A stretch of 64,000 bases of DNA, taken from NCBI RefSeq assembly GCF_002138415.1, contig NZ_CP015612.1, positions 722,001 to 786,000 on the forward strand, read 5' to 3'. This document shows, one piece after another, positions 18,938-27,866 of the stretch. The position numbers and the translations under genes are program-made. A model generated the notes under the pieces. That model saw only the letters and a list, made by a program, of their open reading frames with translations. It did no database searches and was not told where the DNA came from. Numbering within the stretch: the first letter of the stretch is position 1; each line of letters opens with the position of its first letter. Source of the stretch: Stenotrophomonas maltophilia. GTDB lineage: Bacteria > Pseudomonadota > Gammaproteobacteria > Xanthomonadales > Xanthomonadaceae.

Positions 18938-20653
18938 ATGCAGGAACTCGAACAGCGCCTCCAGCAACGCTTCCCCGATTGGTTCCATGGCCGTCGAGGC
19001 CAGCTGGCGCGGCCGCTGCTGCGCAGCGTCGGCCGCTGGTCGCGCCTGGACCAGATCGAAGCGTTCCTGCAGCGCAGTGCAGGATTGCGAGGATTCGGCT
19101 TCGTCGCCGCCGGCCTGGAGTTCATCGACGGCCAGTACCAGGTGGATCCGGCGGCGCTTGCGAAGATTCCCGCCACCGGCCGCCTGCTGATCGTCGCCAA
19201 CCACCCCTCCGGGGCGCTGGACGCCCTCGCACTGCTGGACGCGGTCGGCCGCATCCGCCGCGATGTGCGGATCGTGGCCAACGATCTGTTGGGGGCGATC
19301 GCGCCACTGCAAGACCTGCTGCTGCCGGTGCGCATCCTCGGTGGCAAGGCCCAGCGCGGCAGCCTGCATGCGGTCGAGGAGGCGTTGGCCGCCGAGCAGT
19401 GCGTGATTGTGTTCCCGGCCGGCGAGGTCTCACGGCTGTCGCTGCGCGGCATCCGTGATGGCCGCTGGCAGCGCGGGTTCGTCCGTTTTGCCCGTGCCGC
19501 CGGCGCGCCGGTGCTGCCGGTGCGTGTGGAAGCGCGCAATTCGGCGCTGTTCTACGGCGCCTCGACCCTGTTCAAGCCGGCCGGCACCGCGCTGCTGGCG
19601 CGCGAGATGTTCACCCGTCGTGGCCGCCCGCTGCGCCTGAGCATCGGCGAGCCGATGCAGCTGGGCAAGGGCGGTGACCCGGGCGCACAGCTGCTGGCGG
19701 TACGCCGCGCGCTGTATGCGCTGGGCCGCAATGGCGCGGCCGGCAATGCCGCTGCCTGCGCAGGCCCGGAGCCGCTGGCCGCCCCGGTGCCGCCCTCGCA
19801 GGTAGCCGCCGGCATCGCCGCGGCCACGCAGCTGGGCCAGACCGCCGATGGCAAGCAGATCCTGCTGGCCACCTGTACCGCCGATTCACCGCTGCTGCTG
19901 GAGCTGGGTCGCCTGCGCGAACTGACCTTCCGCCAGGTGGGTGAGGGCACCGGGCGCAGCCGTGACCTGGACGACTACGACCCGCGGTACGAGCACATCG
20001 TGATCTGGGACGCGGCCGCGCAGCGCATTGCCGGCGCGTACCGGATCATGCGCGGCGCCCATGCGCTGGCCCGGCACGGTCTGTCCGGGCTCTACAGCGC
20101 GTCGCTGTTTCGCTATTCCGACGATGCCATCACCCACATCGCCGAAGGCCTGGAACTGGGCCGCAGCTTCGTGGTGCCCGACTATTGGGGCAGCCGCAGC
20201 CTGGATTACCTGTGGCAGGGTATCGGTGCCTACCTGCAGTGCCGGCCGGGCATCCGCTACCTGTTCGGCGCCGTGTCGATCAGCGCGGCGCTGCCGCGTG
20301 ATGCGCGCGAGCAGCTGGTGGCGTACTACCAGCGCTACTACAGCGGTAGCGCGGGCCTGGCCGAATCGAACCGGCCGTTCCAGTACTTCGCCGCGCCGCC
20401 GAGTTTCGGCGAGCTGGATGCAGGTGCCGCGTTCGATGTGCTCAAGGCCAACCTGGCCGCACTCGGCACGGGGGTACCAACGCTGTACCGCCAGTACACC
20501 GATCTGTGCGAACCCGGTGGTGCCCGCTTCCTCGCCTTCGGTGTCGACCCGGACTTCAGTGATTCGATCGACGGCCTGATTGAAGTGGACCTGTGCGCGA
20601 TCCGGCCGAACAAGCGCAAACGCTACCTGCGCGACGCGGGGACGCCGGCATGA
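18938..20653 (+). CDS. OlsF-like fused lysophospholipid acyltransferase and N-acyltransferase
   Basis: Protein of 571 residues joining two acyltransferase domains. Residues of about 1-260 form a PlsC-type domain with NHPSGALDAL (N88, H89, and an Asp five residues beyond His) and FPAGEVSRLS. Residues of about 300-571 form a GNAT-type N-acyltransferase like OlsB (ELGRLRELTFRQVGEG, EGLELGRSFVVPDYWGS). The same order occurs in OlsF, which makes ornithine lipids by itself, so a role in ornithine-lipid or related aminolipid synthesis is inferred; the amino-acid substrate is not certain. An LpxH-like gene overlaps the end by 4 bp (ATGA). Confidence 0.78.
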   Translation: MQELEQRLQQRFPDWFHGRRGQLARPLLRSVGRWSRLDQIEAFLQRSAGLRGFGFVAAGLEFIDGQYQVDPAALAKIPATGRLLIVANHPSGALDALALLDAVGRIRRDVRIVANDLLGAIAPLQDLLLPVRILGGKAQRGSLHAVEEALAAEQCVIVFPAGEVSRLSLRGIRDGRWQRGFVRFARAAGAPVLPVRVEARNSALFYGASTLFKPAGTALLAREMFTRRGRPLRLSIGEPMQLGKGGDPGAQLLAVRRALYALGRNGAAGNAAACAGPEPLAAPVPPSQVAAGIAAATQLGQTADGKQILLATCTADSPLLLELGRLRELTFRQVGEGTGRSRDLDDYDPRYEHIVIWDAAAQRIAGAYRIMRGAHALARHGLSGLYSASLFRYSDDAITHIAEGLELGRSFVVPDYWGSRSLDYLWQGIGAYLQCRPGIRYLFGAVSISAALPRDAREQLVAYYQRYYSGSAGLAESNRPFQYFAAPPSFGELDAGAAFDVLKANLAALGTGVPTLYRQYTDLCEPGGARFLAFGVDPDFSDSIDGLIEVDLCAIRPNKRKRYLRDAGTPA

Positions 20654-21450
20654 GCGCGCTGGCGAACCTGTCGCCGCACCGGCGCGCAGTGTTCGTCTCC
20701 GATGTGCACCTGGGTTCACGTCACTGCCATGCCACCGAGCTGGCACGGTTCCTCTCGCAGCTGCGCTGCGAACGGTTGTATCTGGTCGGCGACATCATCG
20801 ACCTGTGGTGGATGGCGCATCGCCGCGCCAACTGGCGGCAGTCGCACAGCGAAGTCATCCAGGCGCTGCATGCGCTGCGCCGTGCAGGCACCGAGATCGT
20901 CTACATTCCCGGCAACCACGACGCCTCGCTGCGGCAGGTGTGCGGACTGATGCTGCCGGCAATGCAGGTGCGCCGCCGTGCCATCCACGTGACCGCCGAT
21001 GGCCGCCGGCTGCTGGTCGCACACGGCGACGAGTACGACGGCGTGACCCACTTCGGTGGCCTGCAGGAAAAGTTCGGCGACTGGCTGTACTACCGGATCC
21101 TCACCGGCAACCAGGCGTTGAACGCGGTGCGGCGCGTGCTGGGCATGCGCTACTGGTCGCTGTCGGAGTTCCTGAAGAAGCGCAGCGGTGCCGCCGAACG
21201 CTACATCGAGCGCTTCGTGCAGGCCGGGCTGGACGACGTGCGCCGGCGCGGACTGGATGGCATCGTCTGTGGCCACATCCACCGCGCTGCGTTGATTGAA
21301 CGCGATGGCCTGGTCTATGCCAACGACGGTGACTGGGTGGAGAGCCTGACCGCACTGGCCGAAGACCACGATGGCGCGCTGCGCCTGCTCGACCACAACG
21401 GCCAGACTCTGGTGGAGCTGCCGGGCGCGCGCATGTCGCAGGCGGCGTAA
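20650..21450 (+). CDS. LpxH-like metallophosphoesterase
   Basis: Calcineurin-type phosphoesterase of 266 residues with the complete metal-binding set: SDVHLGS, GDIIDLWW, GNHDAS, HGDEYD and CGHIHRA. It resembles UDP-2,3-diacylglucosamine pyrophosphatases, which release lipid X in lipid A synthesis, but it may be a paralogue with a different lipid pyrophosphate substrate, because it is translationally coupled (ATGA) to an ornithine-lipid-type acyltransferase rather than set among lpx genes. Likely at the inner face of the cytoplasmic membrane. A REP pair follows the stop. Confidence 0.75.
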   Translation: MSALANLSPHRRAVFVSDVHLGSRHCHATELARFLSQLRCERLYLVGDIIDLWWMAHRRANWRQSHSEVIQALHALRRAGTEIVYIPGNHDASLRQVCGLMLPAMQVRRRAIHVTADGRRLLVAHGDEYDGVTHFGGLQEKFGDWLYYRILTGNQALNAVRRVLGMRYWSLSEFLKKRSGAAERYIERFVQAGLDDVRRRGLDGIVCGHIHRAALIERDGLVYANDGDWVESLTALAEDHDGALRLLDHNGQTLVELPGARMSQAA

Positions 21451-21459
21451 TCCGCTTTT

Positions 21460-21546
21460 GTAGAGTCGACTGTCAGTCGACTATCGCGCGTAGCGCGCGG
21501 TTTCCACTGCCAGACGGAAGAGCAGTCGACTAACAGTCGACTCTAC
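21460..21546. repeat. SMAG REP inverted pair, TCGACT stem subtype
   Basis: GTAGAGTCGACTGTCAGTCGA at the left is mirrored by a unit ending AGTCGACTCTAC at the right, with a 40-bp spacer containing a smaller GCGCGTAGCGCGC palindrome. The same subtype occurs at 51861-51945. Confidence 0.85.
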
Positions 21547-21599
21547 AGACGCCGTATTCGGAGTGAGACGGCGCGCCCGCAAGCCGCTAGCATCGGTCC

Positions 21600-22658
21600 A
21601 TGGATTCCCTGACCCAGATCGTGCTCGGTGGCGCCGTCGCCGCTGCCATTGCCCCGCCCGGACATCGCCGTGCGGCCCTGCTGGCCGGTGCGGCGCTTGG
21701 CACCCTGCCGGACCTCGACGCCCTGTGGCTCGGCTTCACCGCCGCCGACCCGGTGGCGAACATGATCGAGCACCGCAGCTTCAGCCATTCGCTGTTGGTG
21801 CTGCCCTGGGTGGCTGCACTGGTCTGGTGGTTGTTCAAGCGCTTCGGCAACGGCCGCGTCGCGCAATCGCCGGTGCGCTGGTTCTGGGCGATCCAGCTGG
21901 CGCTGGTCACCCATCCGCTGTTGGATGCGTTCACCGTCTACGGCACCCAGCTGTGGTGGCCGTTGCGGCCACACCCGACCATGGGCTCCAGCGTTTTCAT
22001 CATCGATCCCGGCTACACGGTGTGGCTGCTGCTGGGCTGCGTGCTGGCCTGGTTCGGCCGCGCTCGGCCCTGGGCAGGCAAGGTGTTGGGTGTGGCGTTG
22101 CTGGTCAGCAGTGCCTACCTGGGCTGGGGCCTGATCGCCAAGGCCCAGGTCGACCGTGCCGCGCAGCAGAGCCTGGCGGCGATGGGCCTGGGCGATGCAC
22201 CGCGCTTCTCGGTGCCGATGCCGTTCAACACCCTACTGTGGCGGGTAGTGGCGATGACGCCGAACGGCTACGTGGTGGGCGACCGCTCGCTGGTGGCCGA
22301 CCACGGGCCGATGCAGTTCGAAGGCCACGCGTCCAACGTGCAGGCCTTCCGTGAAGCAGAAGGCATCCCGGCGGTGCAGCAGCTGACGTGGTTCAACCGT
22401 GGCTTCGTGCGTGCGCAGGTGGTGGACGGGCGGCTGGTGCTGAGCGATCTGCGCATGGGGCTGGAGCCGGACTACACGTTCAACTTTGTCGTGGCCGAGC
22501 AGGTCGACGGGCAGTGGCGGCCAATCACGCCCGAGCAGGTGCGGGCGGATTACAGCAGTCCCGCCGCGCGCGCGGACGCCGGGCGCCGGCTTGCCGCGAT
22601 GTGGCAGCGCATCTGGCACGAGCCGGCAGCCTCCGCGACCGGTGCCGCGCACCCATAG
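21600..22658 (+). CDS. Membrane-bound metal-dependent hydrolase (YdjM/DUF457-like)
   Basis: Integral membrane protein of 352 residues. The N-terminal part holds the family's His/Asp motifs (DSLTQIVLGGA, LPDLDALW, HRSFSHSLL, LVTHPLLDAFT) embedded among about four to five transmembrane helices, as in YdjM-type metal-dependent hydrolases. The C-terminal 150 residues are soluble and lack a recognised domain. The substrate is unknown; the family is often linked to lipids or to LexA-regulated loci. The TAG stop coincides with the head of a REP-like palindrome. Confidence 0.8.
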   Translation: MDSLTQIVLGGAVAAAIAPPGHRRAALLAGAALGTLPDLDALWLGFTAADPVANMIEHRSFSHSLLVLPWVAALVWWLFKRFGNGRVAQSPVRWFWAIQLALVTHPLLDAFTVYGTQLWWPLRPHPTMGSSVFIIDPGYTVWLLLGCVLAWFGRARPWAGKVLGVALLVSSAYLGWGLIAKAQVDRAAQQSLAAMGLGDAPRFSVPMPFNTLLWRVVAMTPNGYVVGDRSLVADHGPMQFEGHASNVQAFREAEGIPAVQQLTWFNRGFVRAQVVDGRLVLSDLRMGLEPDYTFNFVVAEQVDGQWRPITPEQVRADYSSPAARADAGRRLAAMWQRIWHEPAASATGAAHP

Positions 22659-22713
22659 ATCCACGCCATGCATGGATGGCGCGAACAACAGCCACGCATG
22701 GCATGGCTCTACT
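22655..22713. repeat. SMAG-type inverted REP pair supplying two stop codons
   Basis: The left unit ATAGATCCACGCCATGCATG starts at 22655 and contains the TAG stop of the hydrolase gene (22656-22658). The right inverted unit ends GGCTCTAC at 22713; its TAG, read on the minus strand (22711-22709), is the stop of the glycosyltransferase gene. Confidence 0.7.
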
Positions 22714-23719
22714 GCGGAAGGCGGTTGAGCTTGATCGAACGGTTCAGCACCTGGCGCGGCACGTTGGCGATATCGAAACCGACGAACGCCAGCAGGAACT
22801 GCAGCCCGGAAATCAGCGCGACCATGGCGATCATGATCGTGCCCACCGGCGTAGCCACATCGGCCTGCGCCGATCGCACCCAGTGATATAGCCCGAACAG
22901 CCCGCCGAAGGCGAGCAGGCTGCTGCCGGCGATCAGCTCCAGCGAGGCGATGCTGAGATCACGCAGGAAATAGTTGTAGGCAATGCGCTTGAGCGTGTTG
23001 CGCAGGTGCTTGAAGGTGAATTCGCCCAGGACGCGGCCGATGCGCAGGTTGCTTGTCTCGTCGGCGTAGTGCGCATCCATCGCCACATCCTGCACCACGG
23101 CGCGCACGGTGTTCAGGCGGAACAGCATGTCGGTCTCGAAGAAGTAGCGGTCGCTGACCGCATCGAGCTTGAGGTGGCTGGCAACCTTGGCATGGATGGC
23201 GGTGTAGCCGTTGGTCGGATCGAACACCTGCCAGTACCCGGATGAGGCCTTGGTCATGAAGGACAGCAGCAGGTTGCCCAGCCGTCGCACCGGGGGCATG
23301 CGGCGGATGTGGGTCAGGTTCCAGAAGCGGTTGCCCTTGGTGTAGTCGGCGTGGCCGTCGGCGATGGGCGCGACGAAGTCCATCAGCAGTGCCGGGTCCA
23401 TCTGCCCGTCGCCATCGACCTTGACCAGAATGTCCATGCCATCGGTGATCGCCGCGCGGTAACCGGTCTTGATGGCGCCGCCGACGCCGCGGTTGTGCGG
23501 ATGGAACAGCACGGTGATGCGCGGGTCGTTCGCTTCGGCCTGGATCAGCCGGCCGCTGCCATCGGGGCAGGCATCGTCCACGCAGTAGATCGCGGTCACC
23601 ACCGGGTCGATCGCGGCCAGCACCGCCAGCACGTGGCGGGTCACCTTGTAGCAGGGAATCACCACGGCGATGCGGGGTGAGGCAAGGGCGTGAGCTGCGA
23701 CATTCATGGTGGGGCTCAC
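22709..23719 (-). CDS. GT2 glycosyltransferase with C-terminal membrane helices
   Basis: Glycosyltransferase of 336 residues related to dolichol/polyprenol-phosphate mannose synthases. The GT-A domain shows AVVIPCYKVTRHVLAVL, YCVDDACPDGSG, NRGVGGAIKTGY and VKVDGDGQMDP with the DxD metal site. Two transmembrane helices at the C terminus (about residues 250-325) anchor it. It probably loads a sugar onto a polyprenyl phosphate for an extracytoplasmic glycosyltransferase. A GTG at 23719 overlaps the upstream stop (GTGA); an ATG at 23707 is an equally possible start. It is coupled to the large membrane protein gene upstream. Confidence 0.85.
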   Translation of the reverse strand: MSPTMNVAAHALASPRIAVVIPCYKVTRHVLAVLAAIDPVVTAIYCVDDACPDGSGRLIQAEANDPRITVLFHPHNRGVGGAIKTGYRAAITDGMDILVKVDGDGQMDPALLMDFVAPIADGHADYTKGNRFWNLTHIRRMPPVRRLGNLLLSFMTKASSGYWQVFDPTNGYTAIHAKVASHLKLDAVSDRYFFETDMLFRLNTVRAVVQDVAMDAHYADETSNLRIGRVLGEFTFKHLRNTLKRIAYNYFLRDLSIASLELIAGSSLLAFGGLFGLYHWVRSAQADVATPVGTIMIAMVALISGLQFLLAFVGFDIANVPRQVLNRSIKLNRLPQ

Positions 23720-25563
23720 TGTGGCGTGCCATCTGCAGGAAGCGACGGCGGTGCCAGCAGAACCGTGGCCGGTACTACCACCTGGTCTCCCTGCAGCACA
23801 CGGGGGGCATCGCCATCGGTCGCCACCGCAACGTGGTGATAGCGGTTGAAGGTGAAGTTGAATTCATTGTCCGGCATGCCAGGGAAGTACCTGCCGAAGT
23901 AACCCATCTGCGGCAGGTACAGCACGTGGTTGACGGCAGGGATGCCGAGGCCGGGCAGCAGTCCGCCGTAGGCCCCGGGTGCGACCAGCACACCGTCGGC
24001 ATTCTTGCGGGCGCCCTGTGCCTGCAGCGCCTCCAGCACGGCAGCGCGGTCCATCGCGAAGATCGGTCCGGCAGGCTGCACAGGGTTGAACAAGCCATTG
24101 CCCAGCAGGTTGGCCAGTGCGGCCGTGGCCAGCACCAGGCTGGCGGCATGCACCGACAGCTTTGGGCGGCGGGCGGCAATGGCCAGTGCCGCCAGGCAGA
24201 GGTAGGGCAGTGCGTCGGCGGCGCTGTGCAGGCGGCTGAACTGGCCTTCGCCGAACAGGAACTTGGCCACGGTGCCCATCATCAGCAGCGCAGCCAGCAG
24301 CAACAAACGCCTGCGCTCCAGGCGCACGCCGCATCGGACCAGGATCATTGCGCAGCCGATGTTGATCAGCAGGCCGAGCGCCAGCAGCGCGCGAGCAGGG
24401 GGCACCATCGACAGCCCGGTCAGCTTGCCGACCAGAACGGGCACGGGCAGGAAGATCCAGCAGGCGATCAGTAGTACGCCTGCGGCAAGGGTCAGCACGC
24501 TGCCGCGGTGGCCGTGCGCCCATTCGCGCAGTCGTGCGCCATCGGCAAGCACCAGCGTGAACAGCGGCAGCAGGCTGCCGAGTACGGCGATCTCGCACTC
24601 GTTGGAGGCTTTGAATATCGGCAGCGGTGCGAACCTGTAGGTCATCAGGTTAGGGAAGACGTGCGCGAACAGGGACGTCAGCCCGACGCCGCCTCCGGCG
24701 CTCTGGCGCTGGCCCGGATACACCGTGTTGCGCACGATCGGGATGATGTCGTGGAAATAGCCGACGAACACGGCCAAGGCCATCGCACCTGCGATGCTGG
24801 CATCGATCAGTCGTGGAAGCGTGAGGGCATCGCGGCGGAAGGCGAGTACCAGTACGGCCATGGCCAGCAGCGAGGAGATGATGAAGGGCGGATAGGAGAC
24901 CGCGATTACCCAGGCCGCGAGTGCATACGCGCTGGCCGCGATGCGCAGCCAACGATTGCCGATGCGCAGCCAGGCTGCGGCGGCCCAGGGTGCCAGGGCA
25001 AATGCGCCGGCATTGCTGGTCCACCAGACCTGCACGAATGGGGCGAAGAACAGCGTGGCCGAAACCAGCACTGCGGCCAGTACCGGCATCCGCAGTTGGC
25101 GCAGGAACAGGGCCCATCCGCTCAGGAAGGCCATGGCCATGAACATGAAGAAGAACGAATACGCGTTCGCCGCGGGTAACACGAAGAACGCCCAGTGGTA
25201 GGGCTTGAACAGCAGTCCCCAGTCGAGCAGCGGCAGCGCCTGGAAGGTACGCAGCGACTCGTGGTAAGGCGAGTACGCGTTGATCTGGCCGAAGTCGTTG
25301 TTGACCGCGATCTGGATGTAGGGCGTGAACACGATCCACTCGTCGCTGCGGATCATGCGGGCGCTGCCGAGCAGCGGGTGCTGTGGTGCCAGGCCCAGGT
25401 ACTCGTAGGCCAGCGAGTAGGAGGATGGCGTCAGCGCGAATGCGACATAGAGAACGCACAACAGCGCGACGATTCCGGCGAGCAGGCGCATCTGGCTGGG
25501 CAGGAGCCCGCCCGGACTCGCGTCATGGGCGGGGAAAGGCGTTCGGCCGCTGTCACTCATCAT
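23716..25563 (-). CDS. Polytopic membrane protein, probable GT-C-type glycosyltransferase
   Basis: Integral membrane protein of about 615 residues with roughly 12 transmembrane helices. The first periplasmic loop contains ARMIRSDEWIVFTP, an acidic motif in the place where GT-C enzymes carry catalytic residues. The C-terminal soluble tail (about 100 residues) ends near the coupled GT2 gene. The pairing with a polyprenol-phosphate sugar synthase suggests that it transfers the lipid-linked sugar to an envelope acceptor; this is inference, because I do not recognise a named family. The ATG at 25563 is preferred over the longer frame at 25623. Confidence 0.6.
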   Translation of the reverse strand: MMSDSGRTPFPAHDASPGGLLPSQMRLLAGIVALLCVLYVAFALTPSSYSLAYEYLGLAPQHPLLGSARMIRSDEWIVFTPYIQIAVNNDFGQINAYSPYHESLRTFQALPLLDWGLLFKPYHWAFFVLPAANAYSFFFMFMAMAFLSGWALFLRQLRMPVLAAVLVSATLFFAPFVQVWWTSNAGAFALAPWAAAAWLRIGNRWLRIAASAYALAAWVIAVSYPPFIISSLLAMAVLVLAFRRDALTLPRLIDASIAGAMALAVFVGYFHDIIPIVRNTVYPGQRQSAGGGVGLTSLFAHVFPNLMTYRFAPLPIFKASNECEIAVLGSLLPLFTLVLADGARLREWAHGHRGSVLTLAAGVLLIACWIFLPVPVLVGKLTGLSMVPPARALLALGLLINIGCAMILVRCGVRLERRRLLLLAALLMMGTVAKFLFGEGQFSRLHSAADALPYLCLAALAIAARRPKLSVHAASLVLATAALANLLGNGLFNPVQPAGPIFAMDRAAVLEALQAQGARKNADGVLVAPGAYGGLLPGLGIPAVNHVLYLPQMGYFGRYFPGMPDNEFNFTFNRYHHVAVATDGDAPRVLQGDQVVVPATVLLAPPSLPADGTPQ

Positions 25564-25722
25564 GCGCTCGCAGGTAAGGTCCATCCATGCGCGACGTACC
25601 CGCGCACCGATGCCTGAGGGCAATAGAGGGGGATCCCGGCACGCGCCGTTTCGAGGCCGGGACTGCGGGATTCTAGCCGGTTGCCGCCGGAGCCGCTGGC
25701 CGCCCGATGGCGAGGATGGGCC

Positions 25723-26550
25723 TCAATACACCGTGGCGCGGCCCTGCACGAACGAATAGAAGAACACCGCGTTCGGATCGTTCTGCACCAGGCGGAACTC
25801 GCGACGCACGCCTTCCACGGTTTCCTCGTCCACCGATCCGGCCTGCAGCAGCTGGTCGGCAGCCGACAGCAGCAGCTGTTCCCAGAACGCGATCATCGTC
25901 TTGCGGCGTGCCGGTTCGCGGTTGTCCAGGTGGATGGTCTTGATCTCGGTGTGCACGTCGCGGAAGCCGCCGGCCAGCAGCAGGTTGCCCAGCTTGGCGC
26001 CGACGAACGGGTCGCCCCCGTGGTCGTACTGGAAATCGTTGAAGGCCATCCAGTAGCGCCAGATATGCGGCGAATACGGGTCGAGCAGGAACGAGGCGTT
26101 CATCACCTCGGTGATGTACACCGGCGAACCCGGGGCCAGCACGCGGCGCACTTCGCTCAATACGCGTGCTGGTGACGGCACGTGCTCCAGCACCCAGCAC
26201 AGGAACGCCGCGTCGAAGCTGCGTGCTTCGAACGGCAGCTCCCCGGCGTCGGCCTGCTGCAGGGTGTAGCGGTCGCTGCACCACGGTGTGCGCGCCAGGT
26301 TCTCGCGCGCGGTGGCCAGCTGCGTTTCGCTCAGGTCCACGCCGGTCACGTGCAGCTCCGGAAAGCGGCGCAGCAGGATTTCGGTCTGTGCACCGACGCC
26401 ACTGCCAACTTCCAGCAGGCGACGCGCGCCGCTGTAGTCGATCTGGCCGAATATGCTCGATTCCAGCAGGCGTGCCTGGGTCATCAGGCGCTGCTGCTCG
26501 GTGCCGGAGAATCCGTGCAGGTAGGTCGGGGAGGAAATCGGCGGGGTCAT
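25723..26550 (-). CDS. Class I SAM-dependent methyltransferase
   Basis: Methyltransferase of 275 residues. Motif I is LLEVGSGVGAQTEILLRR, followed by the acidic LHVTGVDLSE, DAGELPFEARSFDAAF and CWVLEHVPSP. This matches the UbiE/Coq5-like small-molecule methyltransferase pattern. The C-terminal third has a substrate-type region (RYWMAFNDFQYDHGGDP). The substrate is unknown. It lies 160 bp upstream of the membrane glycosyltransferase-like gene on the same strand, so a joint role is possible but not shown. A triple REP lies upstream. Confidence 0.8.
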   Translation of the reverse strand: MTPPISSPTYLHGFSGTEQQRLMTQARLLESSIFGQIDYSGARRLLEVGSGVGAQTEILLRRFPELHVTGVDLSETQLATARENLARTPWCSDRYTLQQADAGELPFEARSFDAAFLCWVLEHVPSPARVLSEVRRVLAPGSPVYITEVMNASFLLDPYSPHIWRYWMAFNDFQYDHGGDPFVGAKLGNLLLAGGFRDVHTEIKTIHLDNREPARRKTMIAFWEQLLLSAADQLLQAGSVDEETVEGVRREFRLVQNDPNAVFFYSFVQGRATVY

Positions 26551-26595
26551 GGGGCGGGCTCTTGTAGCGTCGAGCGTGATCAATGGAAGGGGCGC

Positions 26596-26683
26596 GTAGA
26601 GTCGAGCAAGCTCGACTGTTCAGAAAGCCAGTCGAGCACGCTCGACTCTACGGTGTGGAGCAGTCGAGCAAGCTCGACTCTAC
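26596..26683. repeat. Triple SMAG REP cluster, GTCGAGC stem subtype
   Basis: Three units with the same stem: GTAGAGTCGAGCAAGCTCGAC (direct, from 26596) and two inverted units, each ending CTCGACTCTAC (26651 and 26683). It lies between the methyltransferase gene and the end of dusB. Confidence 0.85.
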
Positions 26684-26723
26684 GGATCAAGGCAGTCGGG
26701 CGGGTTACGAGGGGCTGGCGCAC

Positions 26724-27719
26724 TCAGGCTGCCGAAGACAACGCCGGTTCCCCGGCGATCAGGCGGTCGAAGTATTCGCTGGTCAATGCGATCTGGCTGG
26801 CCGGATCCTCGGCACGGTTGACCACCGCGCGGAAGGCGGCATTCTCCGGCCGGTCCTTGGCATACCAGCCCAGGTGCTTGCGCGCGATGCGCACGCCCTG
26901 CGGCTCGCCGTAGAACGCATGCAGCGCGTGCAGGTGGCCGAGCAGGATGTCGCGCACCTCGGCCAGCGACGGCGGCGGCAGTTCCTCGCCGGTGGCCAGG
27001 TAGTGCGCCACTTCGCGGAAGATCCACGGCCGGCCCTGCGCGGAGCGCCCGATCATCACTGCATCCACGCCGGTTTCCTTCAGGACGTAGGCGGCCTTCT
27101 GCGGTGAATCGATATCGCCGTTGGCGATCACCGGAATGCGCAGCGCGGCCTTGATCTCACCGATGGTGGCGTACTCGGCCTGGCCGGTGTAATGCTGGTC
27201 GCGGGTACGGCCGTGCACCGCCAGTGCCGCAATACCGCTGTTCTCTGCGATGCGCGCGATCACCGGACCATTGCGATGGTCGCAGTCCCAACCGGTACGG
27301 ATCTTCAGCGTGACCGGCACGTCCACCGCGTTGACCACGGCTTCGAGGATGCGCGCCACCAGCTGCTCGTCGCGCATCAGTGCCGAACCGGCCCAGGCGT
27401 TGCACACCTTCTTGGCCGGGCAGCCCATGTTGATGTCGATGATCTGCGCGCCGTGGTCGACGTTGTAGCGTGCAGCCTCGGCCAGCTGCTGCGGCTCGGT
27501 ACCGGCGATCTGCACGCTGATCGGGGCCGGCTCGCCGTCATGGTCCATGCGGTGGATCGATTTGCGCGTGGTCCAGAAGCGCGGGTCGCTGATGGTCATT
27601 TCCGAGGCGGCCAGACCCGCGCCCAGCCGTTTGCACAGCAGGCGGAAGGGCTTGTCGGTGACGCCGGCCATGGGCGCCAGCACGACGTTGGGGGCAATGG
27701 TGTAGGGGCCGATCTGCAT
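26724..27719 (-). CDS. dusB: tRNA-dihydrouridine synthase B
   Basis: FMN enzyme of 331 residues that reduces specific uridines in the tRNA D-loop. Hallmarks are VLAPMAGVTDKPFR, INMGCPAKKVCN with the catalytic Cys, VTLKIRTGWD, AVHGRTRDQHY, PVIANGDIDSP and IGRSAQGRPWIF. The ATG at 27719 begins MQIGPYTIAPNVVLAPM, the usual family start. In many gammaproteobacteria dusB is followed by fis; here a REP cluster and an unrelated methyltransferase gene follow. Confidence 0.95.
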   Translation of the reverse strand: MQIGPYTIAPNVVLAPMAGVTDKPFRLLCKRLGAGLAASEMTISDPRFWTTRKSIHRMDHDGEPAPISVQIAGTEPQQLAEAARYNVDHGAQIIDINMGCPAKKVCNAWAGSALMRDEQLVARILEAVVNAVDVPVTLKIRTGWDCDHRNGPVIARIAENSGIAALAVHGRTRDQHYTGQAEYATIGEIKAALRIPVIANGDIDSPQKAAYVLKETGVDAVMIGRSAQGRPWIFREVAHYLATGEELPPPSLAEVRDILLGHLHALHAFYGEPQGVRIARKHLGWYAKDRPENAAFRAVVNRAEDPASQIALTSEYFDRLIAGEPALSSAA

Positions 27720-27866
27720 GCGCCCATTGTAGGGCGCGGGCGGCGGTGCGGCCGTGTCAGGCCCGCCCCGGTTCAGGCCGATCGGCACCCAGCTCATGCC
27801 GTACCGGCATCAACAGATGCTTGACGGTTGCTTCCGCCGCCCCCAAGGGCGGGCGATGGTAGGCGG

